NCBI GenBank assembly: GCA_947501025.1
Contig: CANMUM010000003.1
Span: 132,683 to 196,682 of the forward strand
DNA from: an uncultured Paracoccaceae bacterium
GTDB taxonomy: Bacteria > Pseudomonadota > Alphaproteobacteria > Rhodobacterales > Rhodobacteraceae
DNA length: 64,000 nt
Reading direction: 5' to 3'
Shown here: one piece after another, positions 1 through 8,314 of the stretch
How positions within the stretch are numbered: the first letter of the stretch is position 1
Layout of the letters: every line of letters starts with the position of its first letter
Made by a program: the position numbers and the translations under genes
The notes under the pieces: model-generated
The model's database searches: none
Told to the model about the DNA's origin: nothing
What the model saw: the letters and a program-made list of their open reading frames with translations, nothing else

Positions 1-1644
1 ATGAGATCACCGCGATCGCTCGTGAAGCTAGCACAGTTTAAACAGAAAAGGCTCGGCATGTTCCAATCACTCAGCACATATTATGAAACAATCAAAAACC
101 GCAAAATTGTGGATCTTTTTGAAGATACAAACCGATTTGAAAACTTCTCGGTATCTGCTGGTGATCTGACAATTGATTACTCCAAAACCAATATAGATGA
201 TATGGCACGCAAGCTTCTTTTGGAGCTCGCGAGCGAACGCAAAATCGCACGCAAGCGCGATGAAATGTTTGCAGGAAAGCCTATCAATGATACCGAAGGA
301 CGCGCTGTCTTGCACACAGCACTTCGCGCCCCTCGTGATGCTGTCATCATGGAAGATGGTCAAAATGTCGTTCCAGAAATTCACAAATCACTCGATGATA
401 TGGCCGAATTTTGTGAAGCTGTACGCTCAGGCAAGATTACGGCATCTGGCGGTGAAGCCTTCACTGATGTGGTAAATATCGGCATAGGTGGCTCAGATCT
501 TGGCCCTGTTATGGCAACCATCGCATTAGCGCCCTACCATAATGGAACGCGTACACATTTCGTTTCAAATGTTGATAGTGCGCATATCAATGATGTTCTG
601 AAAAATCTGAATCCTGAAACCACCCTTGTTCTGATAGCTTCAAAAACATTCACAACAATTGAGACACTAACCAACGCCAAAACTGCCCGTGAATGGCTCT
701 CAAATGTGAAAGATGCAAATCAACATTTTGCGGCAATCTCTACAGCGGAAGACAAGACATCTGCATTTGGAATTGCGAGTGATCGTGTATTTGGTTTTGA
801 AGATTGGGTCGGTGGTCGCTACTCCATGTGGGGGCCGATCGGGCTTTCAATCATGCTTGCAATTGGTGCGGATGCGTTCCGCGAGTTTTTAGATGGCGCA
901 CATCAAATCGACCAACATTTCCAAAATACTGCGGGTGCTGATAATGCGGCAATCACCTTAGCACTAACAGGAATTTGGCATCGAAATATTTGCGGATATC
1001 CGACACGCGCGGTGCTACCATATGAGCAGCGCCTCCTCCGCCTGCCTGCATATTTGCAACAGCTTGATATGGAATCGAACGGAAAATCCGTCGGCAAAAA
1101 TGGCCAAGCCACCGAAAAAACAGGTCCTATTGTGTGGGGTGAACCGGGGACAAATGGTCAGCACGCATTTTACCAACTCATTCACCAAGGCACGGACGTT
1201 ATCCCTTGTGAATTTTTAATCGCAAAAGAGGCACATGAACCAGAGCTTGCTCACCAACATGACCTTCTCAAAGCAAACTGTCTTGCACAATCCCGCGCAC
1301 TTCTTATTGGACGCGATCTTGATGAGGCGCTCAAAATTGCTAAGTCCAAAGGCTATACTGGCGCAGAGGCTGAGCGCCAAGCCGCTCACCGCGTATTTGA
1401 GGGCAATCGACCATCGCTCACAATCACCTATCCAAAACTGACACCATCAGTTCTTGGACAAATCATCGCGCTTTATGAACATCGTGTGTTTGTCGAAGGT
1501 GCAATTTGGGGCATCAACAGCTTTGATCAATGGGGCGTTGAACTTGGTAAAGAATTGGCCGTACAGCTCTTACCTGCGGTTGAGGGTCATAAAATCGAAG
1601 GATTGGATGGATCAACACAAGGGCTGTTGAAATTGCTTAAATAA
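1..1644 (+). CDS. pgi: Glucose-6-phosphate isomerase
   Basis: Cytosolic enzyme interconverting glucose 6-phosphate and fructose 6-phosphate in glycolysis and gluconeogenesis. Both family signatures are visible: [12 protein letters not shown] near residues 268-279 and the C-terminal [14 protein letters not shown] segment; the [12 protein letters not shown] sugar-phosphate loop and [12 protein letters not shown] are intact. Length is normal (about 545 residues). The reading frame is open to the first base of the window, so the start is uncertain: the ATG at 58 ([10 protein letters not shown]) lines up better with the rhizobial-type N-terminus than the ATG at 1. It is followed after 15 bases by a convergent gene of unknown function. 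Identity is secure; only the start is open. Confidence 0.96.
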   Translation: MRSPRSLVKLAQFKQKRLGMFQSLSTYYETIKNRKIVDLFEDTNRFENFSVSAGDLTIDYSKTNIDDMARKLLLELASERKIARKRDEMFAGKPINDTEGRAVLHTALRAPRDAVIMEDGQNVVPEIHKSLDDMAEFCEAVRSGKITASGGEAFTDVVNIGIGGSDLGPVMATIALAPYHNGTRTHFVSNVDSAHINDVLKNLNPETTLVLIASKTFTTIETLTNAKTAREWLSNVKDANQHFAAISTAEDKTSAFGIASDRVFGFEDWVGGRYSMWGPIGLSIMLAIGADAFREFLDGAHQIDQHFQNTAGADNAAITLALTGIWHRNICGYPTRAVLPYEQRLLRLPAYLQQLDMESNGKSVGKNGQATEKTGPIVWGEPGTNGQHAFYQLIHQGTDVIPCEFLIAKEAHEPELAHQHDLLKANCLAQSRALLIGRDLDEALKIAKSKGYTGAEAERQAAHRVFEGNRPSLTITYPKLTPSVLGQIIALYEHRVFVEGAIWGINSFDQWGVELGKELAVQLLPAVEGHKIEGLDGSTQGLLKLLK

Positions 1645-1659
1645 AGCGGTGATATTTTT

Positions 1660-3132
1660 CTAGAAAAGCTTATTATGTTCAGCATATAGAATTTTGGCTA
1701 TACTCGAAATGCTGAATTTTAACTCTAATCCAGAAAGAACCCCTACAGTGTTGTCTTTAATCTCTTCAATACCAAAAATAGCGTGAAGGGGAATTATATA
1801 ACCCATCCTACCCTTAATCGAATTTGACTTTACACGGTTGATAAATGCTTGATACCCAAATGGAAATCCAAAGGCCTTTGCCATATCAAACGCATTTGAT
1901 CCCATAAGGCAAAAACCAGCATTAACCGCACCGTCTGAAGAATTCCAAAATACGCTGCTTGTCGATGTTTTTAGAGCTTCTCCACCCAATACAGGAACAA
2001 GCTCTTCACCAAACGAAATCCTAAAGCCGTTATCGATTTTCTTAACTTCGCAAATACGTCCGAATGAAAAGCTATAAGCCTCTTCTATATCTTTTTCGTT
2101 CAGGGTGGATAAGATCCAGCTAGGTCCACGACTCTCCCAAATCTCAACAAATTTCTTTTGCTTATACTCAATACTGAGTTCATCTTTTAATAGGCCGATT
2201 TCTTGCAAGAGTTTTTTCTCCTGCCCGATTTCTGTACGGATAAAATCCTCCACCAATGTCGGATCAATGGTCAGTTGAGAATTTCCTTTTTGCAATGTTT
2301 GGCCGCGCACACTCATTTCCACGGGACGAAAGACCAAAGCTGCTGCGCTTAACGTCGCATCGCGTTTCTCCTTCTCATCTTGCAGCTCTTTTGCAACGAG
2401 ATGCGCAAGCAAATGTTTAAACATTTGTCTTCGCGTTTTTTCGGCCTTTGTTTTGCCCGTTATTGATTTCCAAAATGATTTTGGAAAATTACCTTCAATA
2501 TCATCAAATTTGATCCATTCTTCACGAACGTGCAAACGCGCCAAAACGCCGACCCTTTGTGATTGATCAATAGGCACCACTCGAATCCCAACTTCGGTAT
2601 CGTCAATAATTCGCCCCATGAGGGGCTTGTCTGGATTATCAAGATCACCAATACTAATTTGCGAATTCCCAATCACACGCCAAGCTCTCGCGCTTTTATT
2701 CAGATCATGACCTTTACTTGAAGCGCGTGCACCGCGCGCTTTTACGTTTGTTTTTGCGGACATATGCGCGCCCTTATTGCTGATCATAGCTTCACCGCCA
2801 ACTTCAGCATCGGCTGCGCGTTCAGAGTGCTCTTTATCAAAATACCCGCCCTCCCATCGATCCGAATGCGGATCCGTGATCATATGAAAATCACAATTTA
2901 CGCCATCAATCTGAACTCCCGCTCTGAGAATAGAAACTTTTGTACGAATTTCATAATCGCCACTGATCAACGTCACGACTTCACAACCAAAACCCGCAGA
3001 CAAACTTAGATCGAAATGATCTGCGGGATTATTGGTTTTGGTGCGGATTTGAACGCTCGCAATATGCGCATCAAGCGGAGGCGGAATTCTAATTCCATGC
3101 TCTTTTTCATAATCAATATCTTCTATGCTCAT
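1660..3132 (-). CDS. Hypothetical protein, 490 residues
   Basis: I do not recognise this family. The protein has no signal peptide or membrane segment and looks soluble. The first 220 residues are rich in short alternating hydrophobic strands and may form beta-sandwich domains. A charged helical stretch (about residues 225-330, many Lys, Glu and Leu) could form a coiled coil. The C-terminal 150 residues contain Gly/Phe-rich segments such as FGFPFGYQAF. The ATG at 3132 has a weak Shine-Dalgarno (GGGTAGG). It lies alone on the minus strand between pgi and rluA, so context gives no function. Codon use resembles its neighbours and nothing suggests it is broken. Confidence 0.8.
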   Translation of the reverse strand: MSIEDIDYEKEHGIRIPPPLDAHIASVQIRTKTNNPADHFDLSLSAGFGCEVVTLISGDYEIRTKVSILRAGVQIDGVNCDFHMITDPHSDRWEGGYFDKEHSERAADAEVGGEAMISNKGAHMSAKTNVKARGARASSKGHDLNKSARAWRVIGNSQISIGDLDNPDKPLMGRIIDDTEVGIRVVPIDQSQRVGVLARLHVREEWIKFDDIEGNFPKSFWKSITGKTKAEKTRRQMFKHLLAHLVAKELQDEKEKRDATLSAAALVFRPVEMSVRGQTLQKGNSQLTIDPTLVEDFIRTEIGQEKKLLQEIGLLKDELSIEYKQKKFVEIWESRGPSWILSTLNEKDIEEAYSFSFGRICEVKKIDNGFRISFGEELVPVLGGEALKTSTSSVFWNSSDGAVNAGFCLMGSNAFDMAKAFGFPFGYQAFINRVKSNSIKGRMGYIIPLHAIFGIEEIKDNTVGVLSGLELKFSISSIAKILYAEHNKLF

Positions 3133-3297
3133 AACCTACCCAATCCGTTACTGATGCATAAACGCTAATATGGTTTGGTTTTTTGGGCAAGTCTTAAGTC
3201 AATTTTTCTTGACCGCACGCTTGTGCCAACAGATACCCACATCAAAGCCATGCCATTTTTCTTGCTATTTGGAGGCAATGAACTGTATGTGATACTG

Positions 3298-3972
3298 ATG
3301 ATCAATATCCATCTTTACGATCCGCCGGCTTCACCTCTCGATATCATTTATGAGGATGAACAACTGCTTGCTGCCAATAAGCCTTCGGGGCTGCTTTCTG
3401 TTCCGGGGCGAGGCGACCATTTGGCGGATTGTTTCATTGCGCGTCTTCAAGAATATGATCCTAAAGTTCTACTCGTTCATCGTCTGGATTGTGATACATC
3501 GGGCTTAATGATTTTTGCCAAAACCCCAGAGGCGCAGCGCCATATCGGCCTTCAATTTGAGAAACGCTACACCCGAAAATCTTATACCGCTTGGGTTCAC
3601 GGTATTCCTGATCTACCAAAGGGAGAGATTGACCTACCTATTGTCGTCGACTGGCCAAACCGTCCGATGCAAAAAATTTGCCATGAAACAGGTCGCGCAT
3701 CTCAAACCAGTTGGCGTAAAATTGGCAAGAAAAATGGATGCGCAAAACTTGAACTTAAACCTCATACAGGTCGCTCTCATCAGCTCCGCATTCACTGCCG
3801 CGAATTGGGCTTTCCCATTTTGGGTGATACGCTTTATGGGCCTGATCCAATCAGGTCACCACGCCTTATGCTGCACTCTACGACACTAGATCTTCGCCAC
3901 CCGATTGGTGGCGAGTGGCTAGCGCTCAAATGTGAGCCACCCGCAGAATTTCGGCCATTTTTATTTGACTGA
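3298..3972 (+). CDS. rluA: Pseudouridine synthase, RluA family
   Basis: Converts uridine to pseudouridine in RNA; E. coli RluA acts on 23S rRNA U746 and tRNA U32. The catalytic HRLDCDTSG motif (Asp nucleophile) is present, as are NKPSGLLSVPGR, DWPNRPMQK and TGRSHQLRIH, all close to E. coli RluA rather than RluC or RluD. There is no N-terminal S4 domain, also as in RluA. I chose the ATG at 3298, which matches the family's N-terminus (MINIHLYDPP). A GTG at 3289 sits better behind a GGAGG at 3271-3275 and is a real alternative. The frame also opens further upstream at a TTG (3175), but that extension has no family match. Confidence 0.9.
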   Translation: MINIHLYDPPASPLDIIYEDEQLLAANKPSGLLSVPGRGDHLADCFIARLQEYDPKVLLVHRLDCDTSGLMIFAKTPEAQRHIGLQFEKRYTRKSYTAWVHGIPDLPKGEIDLPIVVDWPNRPMQKICHETGRASQTSWRKIGKKNGCAKLELKPHTGRSHQLRIHCRELGFPILGDTLYGPDPIRSPRLMLHSTTLDLRHPIGGEWLALKCEPPAEFRPFLFD

Positions 3973-3984
3973 TTGATCCGGTAA

Positions 3985-4368
3985 TTAACCCAAATAATCA
4001 ATAATCGGGCAATTCGGTTTGTCATCTCCTTGGCATGTCTTCACAAGATGCGAAAGATCTTTATGTAAGGCTTGCAACTCAACTTGCTTTTTCTCAATCT
4101 CGATTAAACGTTTTTTCGCTATAGCTTTCACATCCGCGCTGGATCGATTTTCATCGCTATATAATCCAAGCAGTTCTCGACATTCTTCAATCGAAAAGCC
4201 AAATGCGCGGGAGCGCCTTATAAATATCAAACGTCGCACGGCCTTCTCGTCATATTCACGATATCCAGCCGCGCTGCGAGCGCTCGGCTCCACAAGACCA
4301 ATATCCGCATAATAACGCACAGTCTTAACAGGCATTTCTGCGCTCTCAGCAGTTTTTGAAATATTCAT
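3985..4368 (-). CDS. cueR: MerR-family copper-type regulator (CueR/HmrR-like)
   Basis: DNA-binding activator of the MerR family. From the ATG at 4368 the protein is 127 residues: a winged helix-turn-helix (MNISKTAESA, then KTVRYYADIGL), a dimerisation helix, and a metal loop with Cys112 and Cys120 in TCQGDDKPNC, exactly the spacing and numbering of the Cu(I)-binding pair in E. coli CueR. The frame extends upstream to 4449, but that part has no family match and crosses the promoter. It is transcribed away from a glutaredoxin-MauE fusion whose promoter has the MerR-type 19-base spacer. Copper, silver or gold is the likely inducer; related Cys-loop regulators with other ligands cannot be excluded. 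Confidence 0.86.
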   Translation of the reverse strand: MNISKTAESAEMPVKTVRYYADIGLVEPSARSAAGYREYDEKAVRRLIFIRRSRAFGFSIEECRELLGLYSDENRSSADVKAIAKKRLIEIEKKQVELQALHKDLSHLVKTCQGDDKPNCPIIDYLG

Positions 4369-4378
4369 CATTCCATGC

Positions 4379-4409
4379 TTGACCTTCCAGTTACTGGAGG
4401 GATTATATG
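4379..4409 (+). promoter_or_regulatory. MerR/CueR-type promoter and operator
   Basis: A -35 TTGACC (4379-4384) and a -10 TATATG (4404-4409) are separated by 19 bases, the over-long spacer typical of MerR-family targets. The spacer carries the dyad CCTTCCAGT-TA-CTGGAGGG. The layout closely resembles the E. coli copA promoter as I recall it. It lies between the divergent regulator and the glutaredoxin-MauE gene and reads toward the latter. Confidence 0.85.
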
Positions 4410-4442
4410 TAGAGACAGAAATCAGATCAATAAGGAAAATAT

Positions 4443-5177
4443 GTGACAAAATCCGCTATTCTTTACCGCAATGTACTGCCAGATCATATCTGTCCTTCTG
4501 GGCTTAAAGCGCTCGATTTATTAAAGCGCCGAGGTTATAAAGTTGAAGATCGTCCGTTTGCAACCCGCGAGCAGGTTGATGAATTTAAGCGTCAAAATAA
4601 TATCAGAACCACTCCACAAATTTTCATTGATGGTGATCGTATTGGTGGATTTACCGAGCTACAGACTTTACTCGGCGAGACCAAAACAACTGGCGGAAAA
4701 ACATATCGCCCTGTTATCGCATTGTTCAGTATTGCTGCGCTCTTAGCAATCGCAATCACATGGCTTGTTGATGGATCAATTTTTTCGGGTCGCATTTTAC
4801 CCGCCTTCATCTCGCTTGCAATGGTCTTGCTTGGACTGCAAAAGCTACAAGACGTCAACAAATTTGCCGATATGTTTTTGAGCTATGATCTTCTTGCACA
4901 GCGCTGGGTACGTTATGGTTATATTTATCCATTTATTGAAACGGGCGCTGGTTTGTTGATGCTTGTAGGTGCTCTCACATGGATTGCAGCCCCGATCACA
5001 TTGGTCGCCTCAACTATTGGTGCATGGAGCGTGTTCAAAGCTGTTTATATCGATAAGCGTGATCTAAATTGTGCATGTGTTGGTGGAGATAGCAATGTGC
5101 CACTTGGCTTTGTCTCACTCGTTGAGAATCTCATGATGATGGGCATGAGTTTTTGGATGCTGATGAGTTCCGTTTAA
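4443..5177 (+). CDS. Glutaredoxin-MauE/DoxX-like membrane fusion protein
   Basis: Two-domain protein of 244 residues. Residues 1-80 are a glutaredoxin fold with a single-cysteine site (HICPSG, Cys17), the cis-proline motif TTP (56-58) and a GGFTEL glutathione-binding segment. Residues 90-244 form about four membrane helices of the MauE/DoxX type with a Cys-Ala-Cys motif (Cys210, Cys212 in LNCACVGG) near the last helix. The start is GTG at 4443 behind AAGGA. The upstream promoter is CueR-like, so I infer induction by copper and a role in membrane thiol/disulfide exchange or metal trafficking; no substrate can be read from sequence. Its 3' end overlaps the convergent stress-protein gene by four bases. 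Confidence 0.82.
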   Translation: MTKSAILYRNVLPDHICPSGLKALDLLKRRGYKVEDRPFATREQVDEFKRQNNIRTTPQIFIDGDRIGGFTELQTLLGETKTTGGKTYRPVIALFSIAALLAIAITWLVDGSIFSGRILPAFISLAMVLLGLQKLQDVNKFADMFLSYDLLAQRWVRYGYIYPFIETGAGLLMLVGALTWIAAPITLVASTIGAWSVFKAVYIDKRDLNCACVGGDSNVPLGFVSLVENLMMMGMSFWMLMSSV

Positions 5178-5632
5178 GCGATCATCGCGATGTTTTCACG
5201 GCTCATTTTACCAGGCACAATGACAACAGGCACAGGCATATCACCGCCGCGCTTCACAACTAAATCTTCAATCAGAGGGCCAGGCCCCTTCCCTCCACTG
5301 CCAGCTCCAAGAACCATCACCCCGATTTCAGGATCATCCGCAACTGCCGCTAATATCTCTTTGGTTTTGTCGCCATAACGAATGACAAGCTCTGGCTTAA
5401 TCTCAACCTTACCCTCCATCCATTTGCGGAAGACCTCAAAATGCGCTTCTATATTTTCACGCGCTTCTTCACGCATCGCATCACCTACACCTATCCAATG
5501 AGAAAAATCTTGATCAGAAACAACCGAAAGCATCACAACGCCACCACCCGTCTTTTCAGCGCGCAGAGCGGAGTAATACAGAGCATTCAAAAACTCTGAA
5601 CTATCGTCCATTACAACCATGAATTTACGCAT
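5174..5632 (-). CDS. Universal stress protein, UspA family
   Basis: Small cytosolic nucleotide-binding stress protein of 152 residues. The family hallmarks are an N-terminal MVVMDDSSE strand and loop and a C-terminal phosphate-binding segment of the G-x2-G-x9-G(S/T) type around VLGAGSGGKGPGP, ending in PVPVVIVPG. The ATP-binding glycines look present, though spacing departs a little from the consensus. It is 65 bases downstream of trpS on the same strand, an order I recall from Rhodobacterales. Its last four bases overlap the end of the convergent Grx-MauE gene. The specific stress it answers cannot be inferred. Confidence 0.85.
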   Translation of the reverse strand: MRKFMVVMDDSSEFLNALYYSALRAEKTGGGVVMLSVVSDQDFSHWIGVGDAMREEARENIEAHFEVFRKWMEGKVEIKPELVIRYGDKTKEILAAVADDPEIGVMVLGAGSGGKGPGPLIEDLVVKRGGDMPVPVVIVPGKMSRENIAMIA

Positions 5633-5697
5633 TTACATTTCCCTTTGAAATCTCAGTATCTCAGGTTTTTAGAATTTTGAGAAGGGCTAATATTTCG

Positions 5698-6720
5698 CTA
5701 TTTTCTTCTCGGCAAAAATCCAACGATATCATAAACCTGATCAAGTATAGGTGCTGCAATTGAGCGCGCGCGGGCTGCACCATCTTGCAAGATACGATCG
5801 ATTTCGGCAGGATCATCCATATATTCAGCAATTTTTGTGGATATAGGCGCAAGGGAATCAGCCGCAAGCTCCGCAAGCTTTGGCTTAAAGACACCAAAAC
5901 CCTGACCACCAAATTCGGCTAAAACATCCGCCTTAGAAACGCCCGCAAGTGCTGCATAAATTGACACCAAGTTCTTTGCAGCTAGACGATCCTTAAGACC
6001 ATCTTCCTCGCTTGGAAGCGGTTCGGCATCTGATGTAGCCTTCTTGATTTTCTTCACAATCGTATCAGCATCATCACGAATATTAATACGCGATTGATCA
6101 GACGGATCAGATTTCGACATCTTCTTGCTCGCATCACGCAAACTCATAACCCGCGGTGCAGGGCCATCAATTAATGGCTCTGGAATTGGAAAAAAATCTT
6201 TGGCATCAAAATCATTATTGAACTTCATCGCTATGTCGCGTGTAAGTTCCACATGCTGTTTTTGGTCATCACCCACTGGGACATGAGTTGCATGATAAAG
6301 CAAAATATCAGCGGCCATCAATGCTGGGTAACTATACAAGCCAAGCGACACAGCCTCAGCATTTTTGCCAGCCTTGTCTTTGAATTGGGTCATGCGATTC
6401 ATCCAACCCACACGTGCAGTACAGCCCAAAATCCAACCAAGCTCTGCGTGCTCGGCAACTCCCGATTGGTTGAACAAAATGGAGCGCGAAGGATCAATTC
6501 CACTTGCCAAATAAGCGGCCGTTAATTCGCGCGTATTATGCAACAGATCACTGCGCTTTTGCGGCTGGGTGATCGCATGAAGATCCACAACGCAATAGAT
6601 AGCTTCGGCATCTTGTTCTTGGATTTCAACAAAGCGCTTCATCGCACCGAGATAATTCCCCAAGGTCAAACCATTGGTCGGTTGAATGCCTGAAAAAATA
6701 CGTTTTGCATGCGTGCTCAT
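5698..6720 (-). CDS. trpS: Tryptophan-tRNA ligase
   Basis: Class I aminoacyl-tRNA synthetase charging tRNA-Trp. The HIGH-equivalent is PTNGLTLGN (residues 14-22 from the chosen start) and the KMSKS loop is KKMSKSD near residue 200; [13 protein letters not shown] is also characteristic. I chose the ATG at 6720 ([11 protein letters not shown]) because it has GGAGAA at good spacing; an ATG 39 bases upstream lacks one. The protein is then 340 residues, normal for bacterial TrpRS. It follows murJ with a 55-base gap and probably belongs to the glnD-murJ-trpS-usp transcription unit. Confidence 0.96.
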   Translation of the reverse strand: MSTHAKRIFSGIQPTNGLTLGNYLGAMKRFVEIQEQDAEAIYCVVDLHAITQPQKRSDLLHNTRELTAAYLASGIDPSRSILFNQSGVAEHAELGWILGCTARVGWMNRMTQFKDKAGKNAEAVSLGLYSYPALMAADILLYHATHVPVGDDQKQHVELTRDIAMKFNNDFDAKDFFPIPEPLIDGPAPRVMSLRDASKKMSKSDPSDQSRINIRDDADTIVKKIKKATSDAEPLPSEEDGLKDRLAAKNLVSIYAALAGVSKADVLAEFGGQGFGVFKPKLAELAADSLAPISTKIAEYMDDPAEIDRILQDGAARARSIAAPILDQVYDIVGFLPRRK

Positions 6721-6775
6721 TTGGTTCTCCAATTTCCTTGGATGGTTATGGCTTAACACAGTTTGCGCGTCAAGT

Positions 6776-8314
6776 TTACCTGCGCATCATTTTCTTAATG
6801 TCGGATGGACGAATTTTTGCAACCATCATCACAATACCAAAATATAATGCGGCAGAAACCGAGATAATGATCAATATCATGATCCATTTTCCAAGCCCAT
6901 GTTCAAGTATCGAAGCGCCTAAATTTGAGAGGAGCAATGAAACACAACCCATCGCAATTGCCGCACCAAAGAATATGGCAATGCTTCGCTTTGTAGCTGA
7001 TGTGAGCACCGCAGCTGCCCCAAAGGATTTTGTGCCGCGCCAAAGCATAAAGGCCATGACCCAGGCCGAGATGACAGAGCTCCAAACGGGCGCCATATAG
7101 CCAATTACATTCATCAAACCAACAGCAATCACAACATTCAAAACCATGCTCCAAAGGGCAAATCTGAAGGGTGATCTGGTATCTTCGCGCGCAAAATAGA
7201 GCGGCTGATAGATCTTATGCAAAACGAATGCGGGCAATCCCAAAGCATAAATCGAAACGGCGCTTGCTGTTGCAATTGTATCGGCGCGGTTAAATGCACC
7301 ACCCTCAAAAAGAACCTGAATGAGTGGGCCAGCAATTGCAAATAATGCCGCAGCACTTGGTATCGTCAAAAGCATAGCGAAAAGCACCGATGTATTAAGC
7401 TGTATTTGCCCACCTTCAACATCATTCTCTTTGATCATACTCGTCAAACTTGGCAACAATACAATACCGATAGCCACACCAATCACACCAAGTGGAAGTT
7501 GGTAAAGCCTATCAGCGTAATATAGCCATGACTGCGCACCCACGATCGTCGACGCAATCTGCGCACCCACAACAAGATTGATTTGAGTCACACCTGCCGC
7601 AAAGGTTGATGGCAATGCCAAACGCACCAAATCTTTCATATCCGCATTCCACTTCGGCAGCTTAATGCCGAGCTTAATGCCAAGCTTTTTCGCGCCCCAC
7701 CACAGCATCGCAAACTGCGCAAGCCCAGCAAGAAATACGGCGATACTCAACACCATGCCTTTGTTTGCGACATCGACAAAAAGCATCAGAGTTAGTGCCG
7801 CCACCATAATGACGTTTAAAACAACTGGCGCAGCGGCAGCCATTGCAAAACGGTTGAAACTGTTCAGAACACCTGAAAGAAGTGCCGCCAGCGACATAAA
7901 GAAAATATAAAAAATCGTCACACGCGTATAATTGACCGCTAGGGGAAGACGTTCATCGCCACTAAAGCCATGAGAAAGCAAAACTACGAATGCAGGTGTA
8001 AGAATCTGAACGAGCAAGATCAAGATCAGAGCAATTGTCGCCAAACCAGAAAACGCATTTTGAGCAAATGCTCTTGATGCTTCTATATCATCGGCACGTT
8101 TGCGGAACATAGGCACAAAGGCTGAATTAAATGCACCTTCAGCGAGGAATCTGCGGAACATATTGGGCAGTCGAAATGCTGTCAAAAATGCGTCCGCCAT
8201 TGGCGATGTGCCAATTGCCCGTGCCATCAACATCTCGCGCACAAGCCCTAGAATACGGCTTGCCATTGTCCATCCACCCACTGTGGAAAATGCACGGATT
8301 AATCCCTTACTCAT
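6776..8314 (-). CDS. murJ: Lipid II flippase MurJ
   Basis: Inner-membrane MOP-superfamily flippase that moves lipid II for peptidoglycan synthesis. The 512 residues are almost all hydrophobic segments, consistent with 14 helices. Family motifs are clear: the N-terminal [17 protein letters not shown], the [25 protein letters not shown] segment around residues 38-65, and the [20 protein letters not shown] region in the middle. The start ATG overlaps the end of glnD by four bases (ATGA arrangement), so translation is likely coupled to glnD. Confidence 0.96.
   Translation of the reverse strand: MSKGLIRAFSTVGGWTMASRILGLVREMLMARAIGTSPMADAFLTAFRLPNMFRRFLAEGAFNSAFVPMFRKRADDIEASRAFAQNAFSGLATIALILILLVQILTPAFVVLLSHGFSGDERLPLAVNYTRVTIFYIFFMSLAALLSGVLNSFNRFAMAAAAPVVLNVIMVAALTLMLFVDVANKGMVLSIAVFLAGLAQFAMLWWGAKKLGIKLGIKLPKWNADMKDLVRLALPSTFAAGVTQINLVVGAQIASTIVGAQSWLYYADRLYQLPLGVIGVAIGIVLLPSLTSMIKENDVEGGQIQLNTSVLFAMLLTIPSAAALFAIAGPLIQVLFEGGAFNRADTIATASAVSIYALGLPAFVLHKIYQPLYFAREDTRSPFRFALWSMVLNVVIAVGLMNVIGYMAPVWSSVISAWVMAFMLWRGTKSFGAAAVLTSATKRSIAIFFGAAIAMGCVSLLLSNLGASILEHGLGKWIMILIIISVSAALYFGIVMMVAKIRPSDIKKMMRR

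Noticed and set aside
3175-3297. Longer rluA starting at TTG 3175
   Set aside because: The extra N-terminal residues have no counterpart in RluA proteins and there is a better start with a nearby GGAGG.
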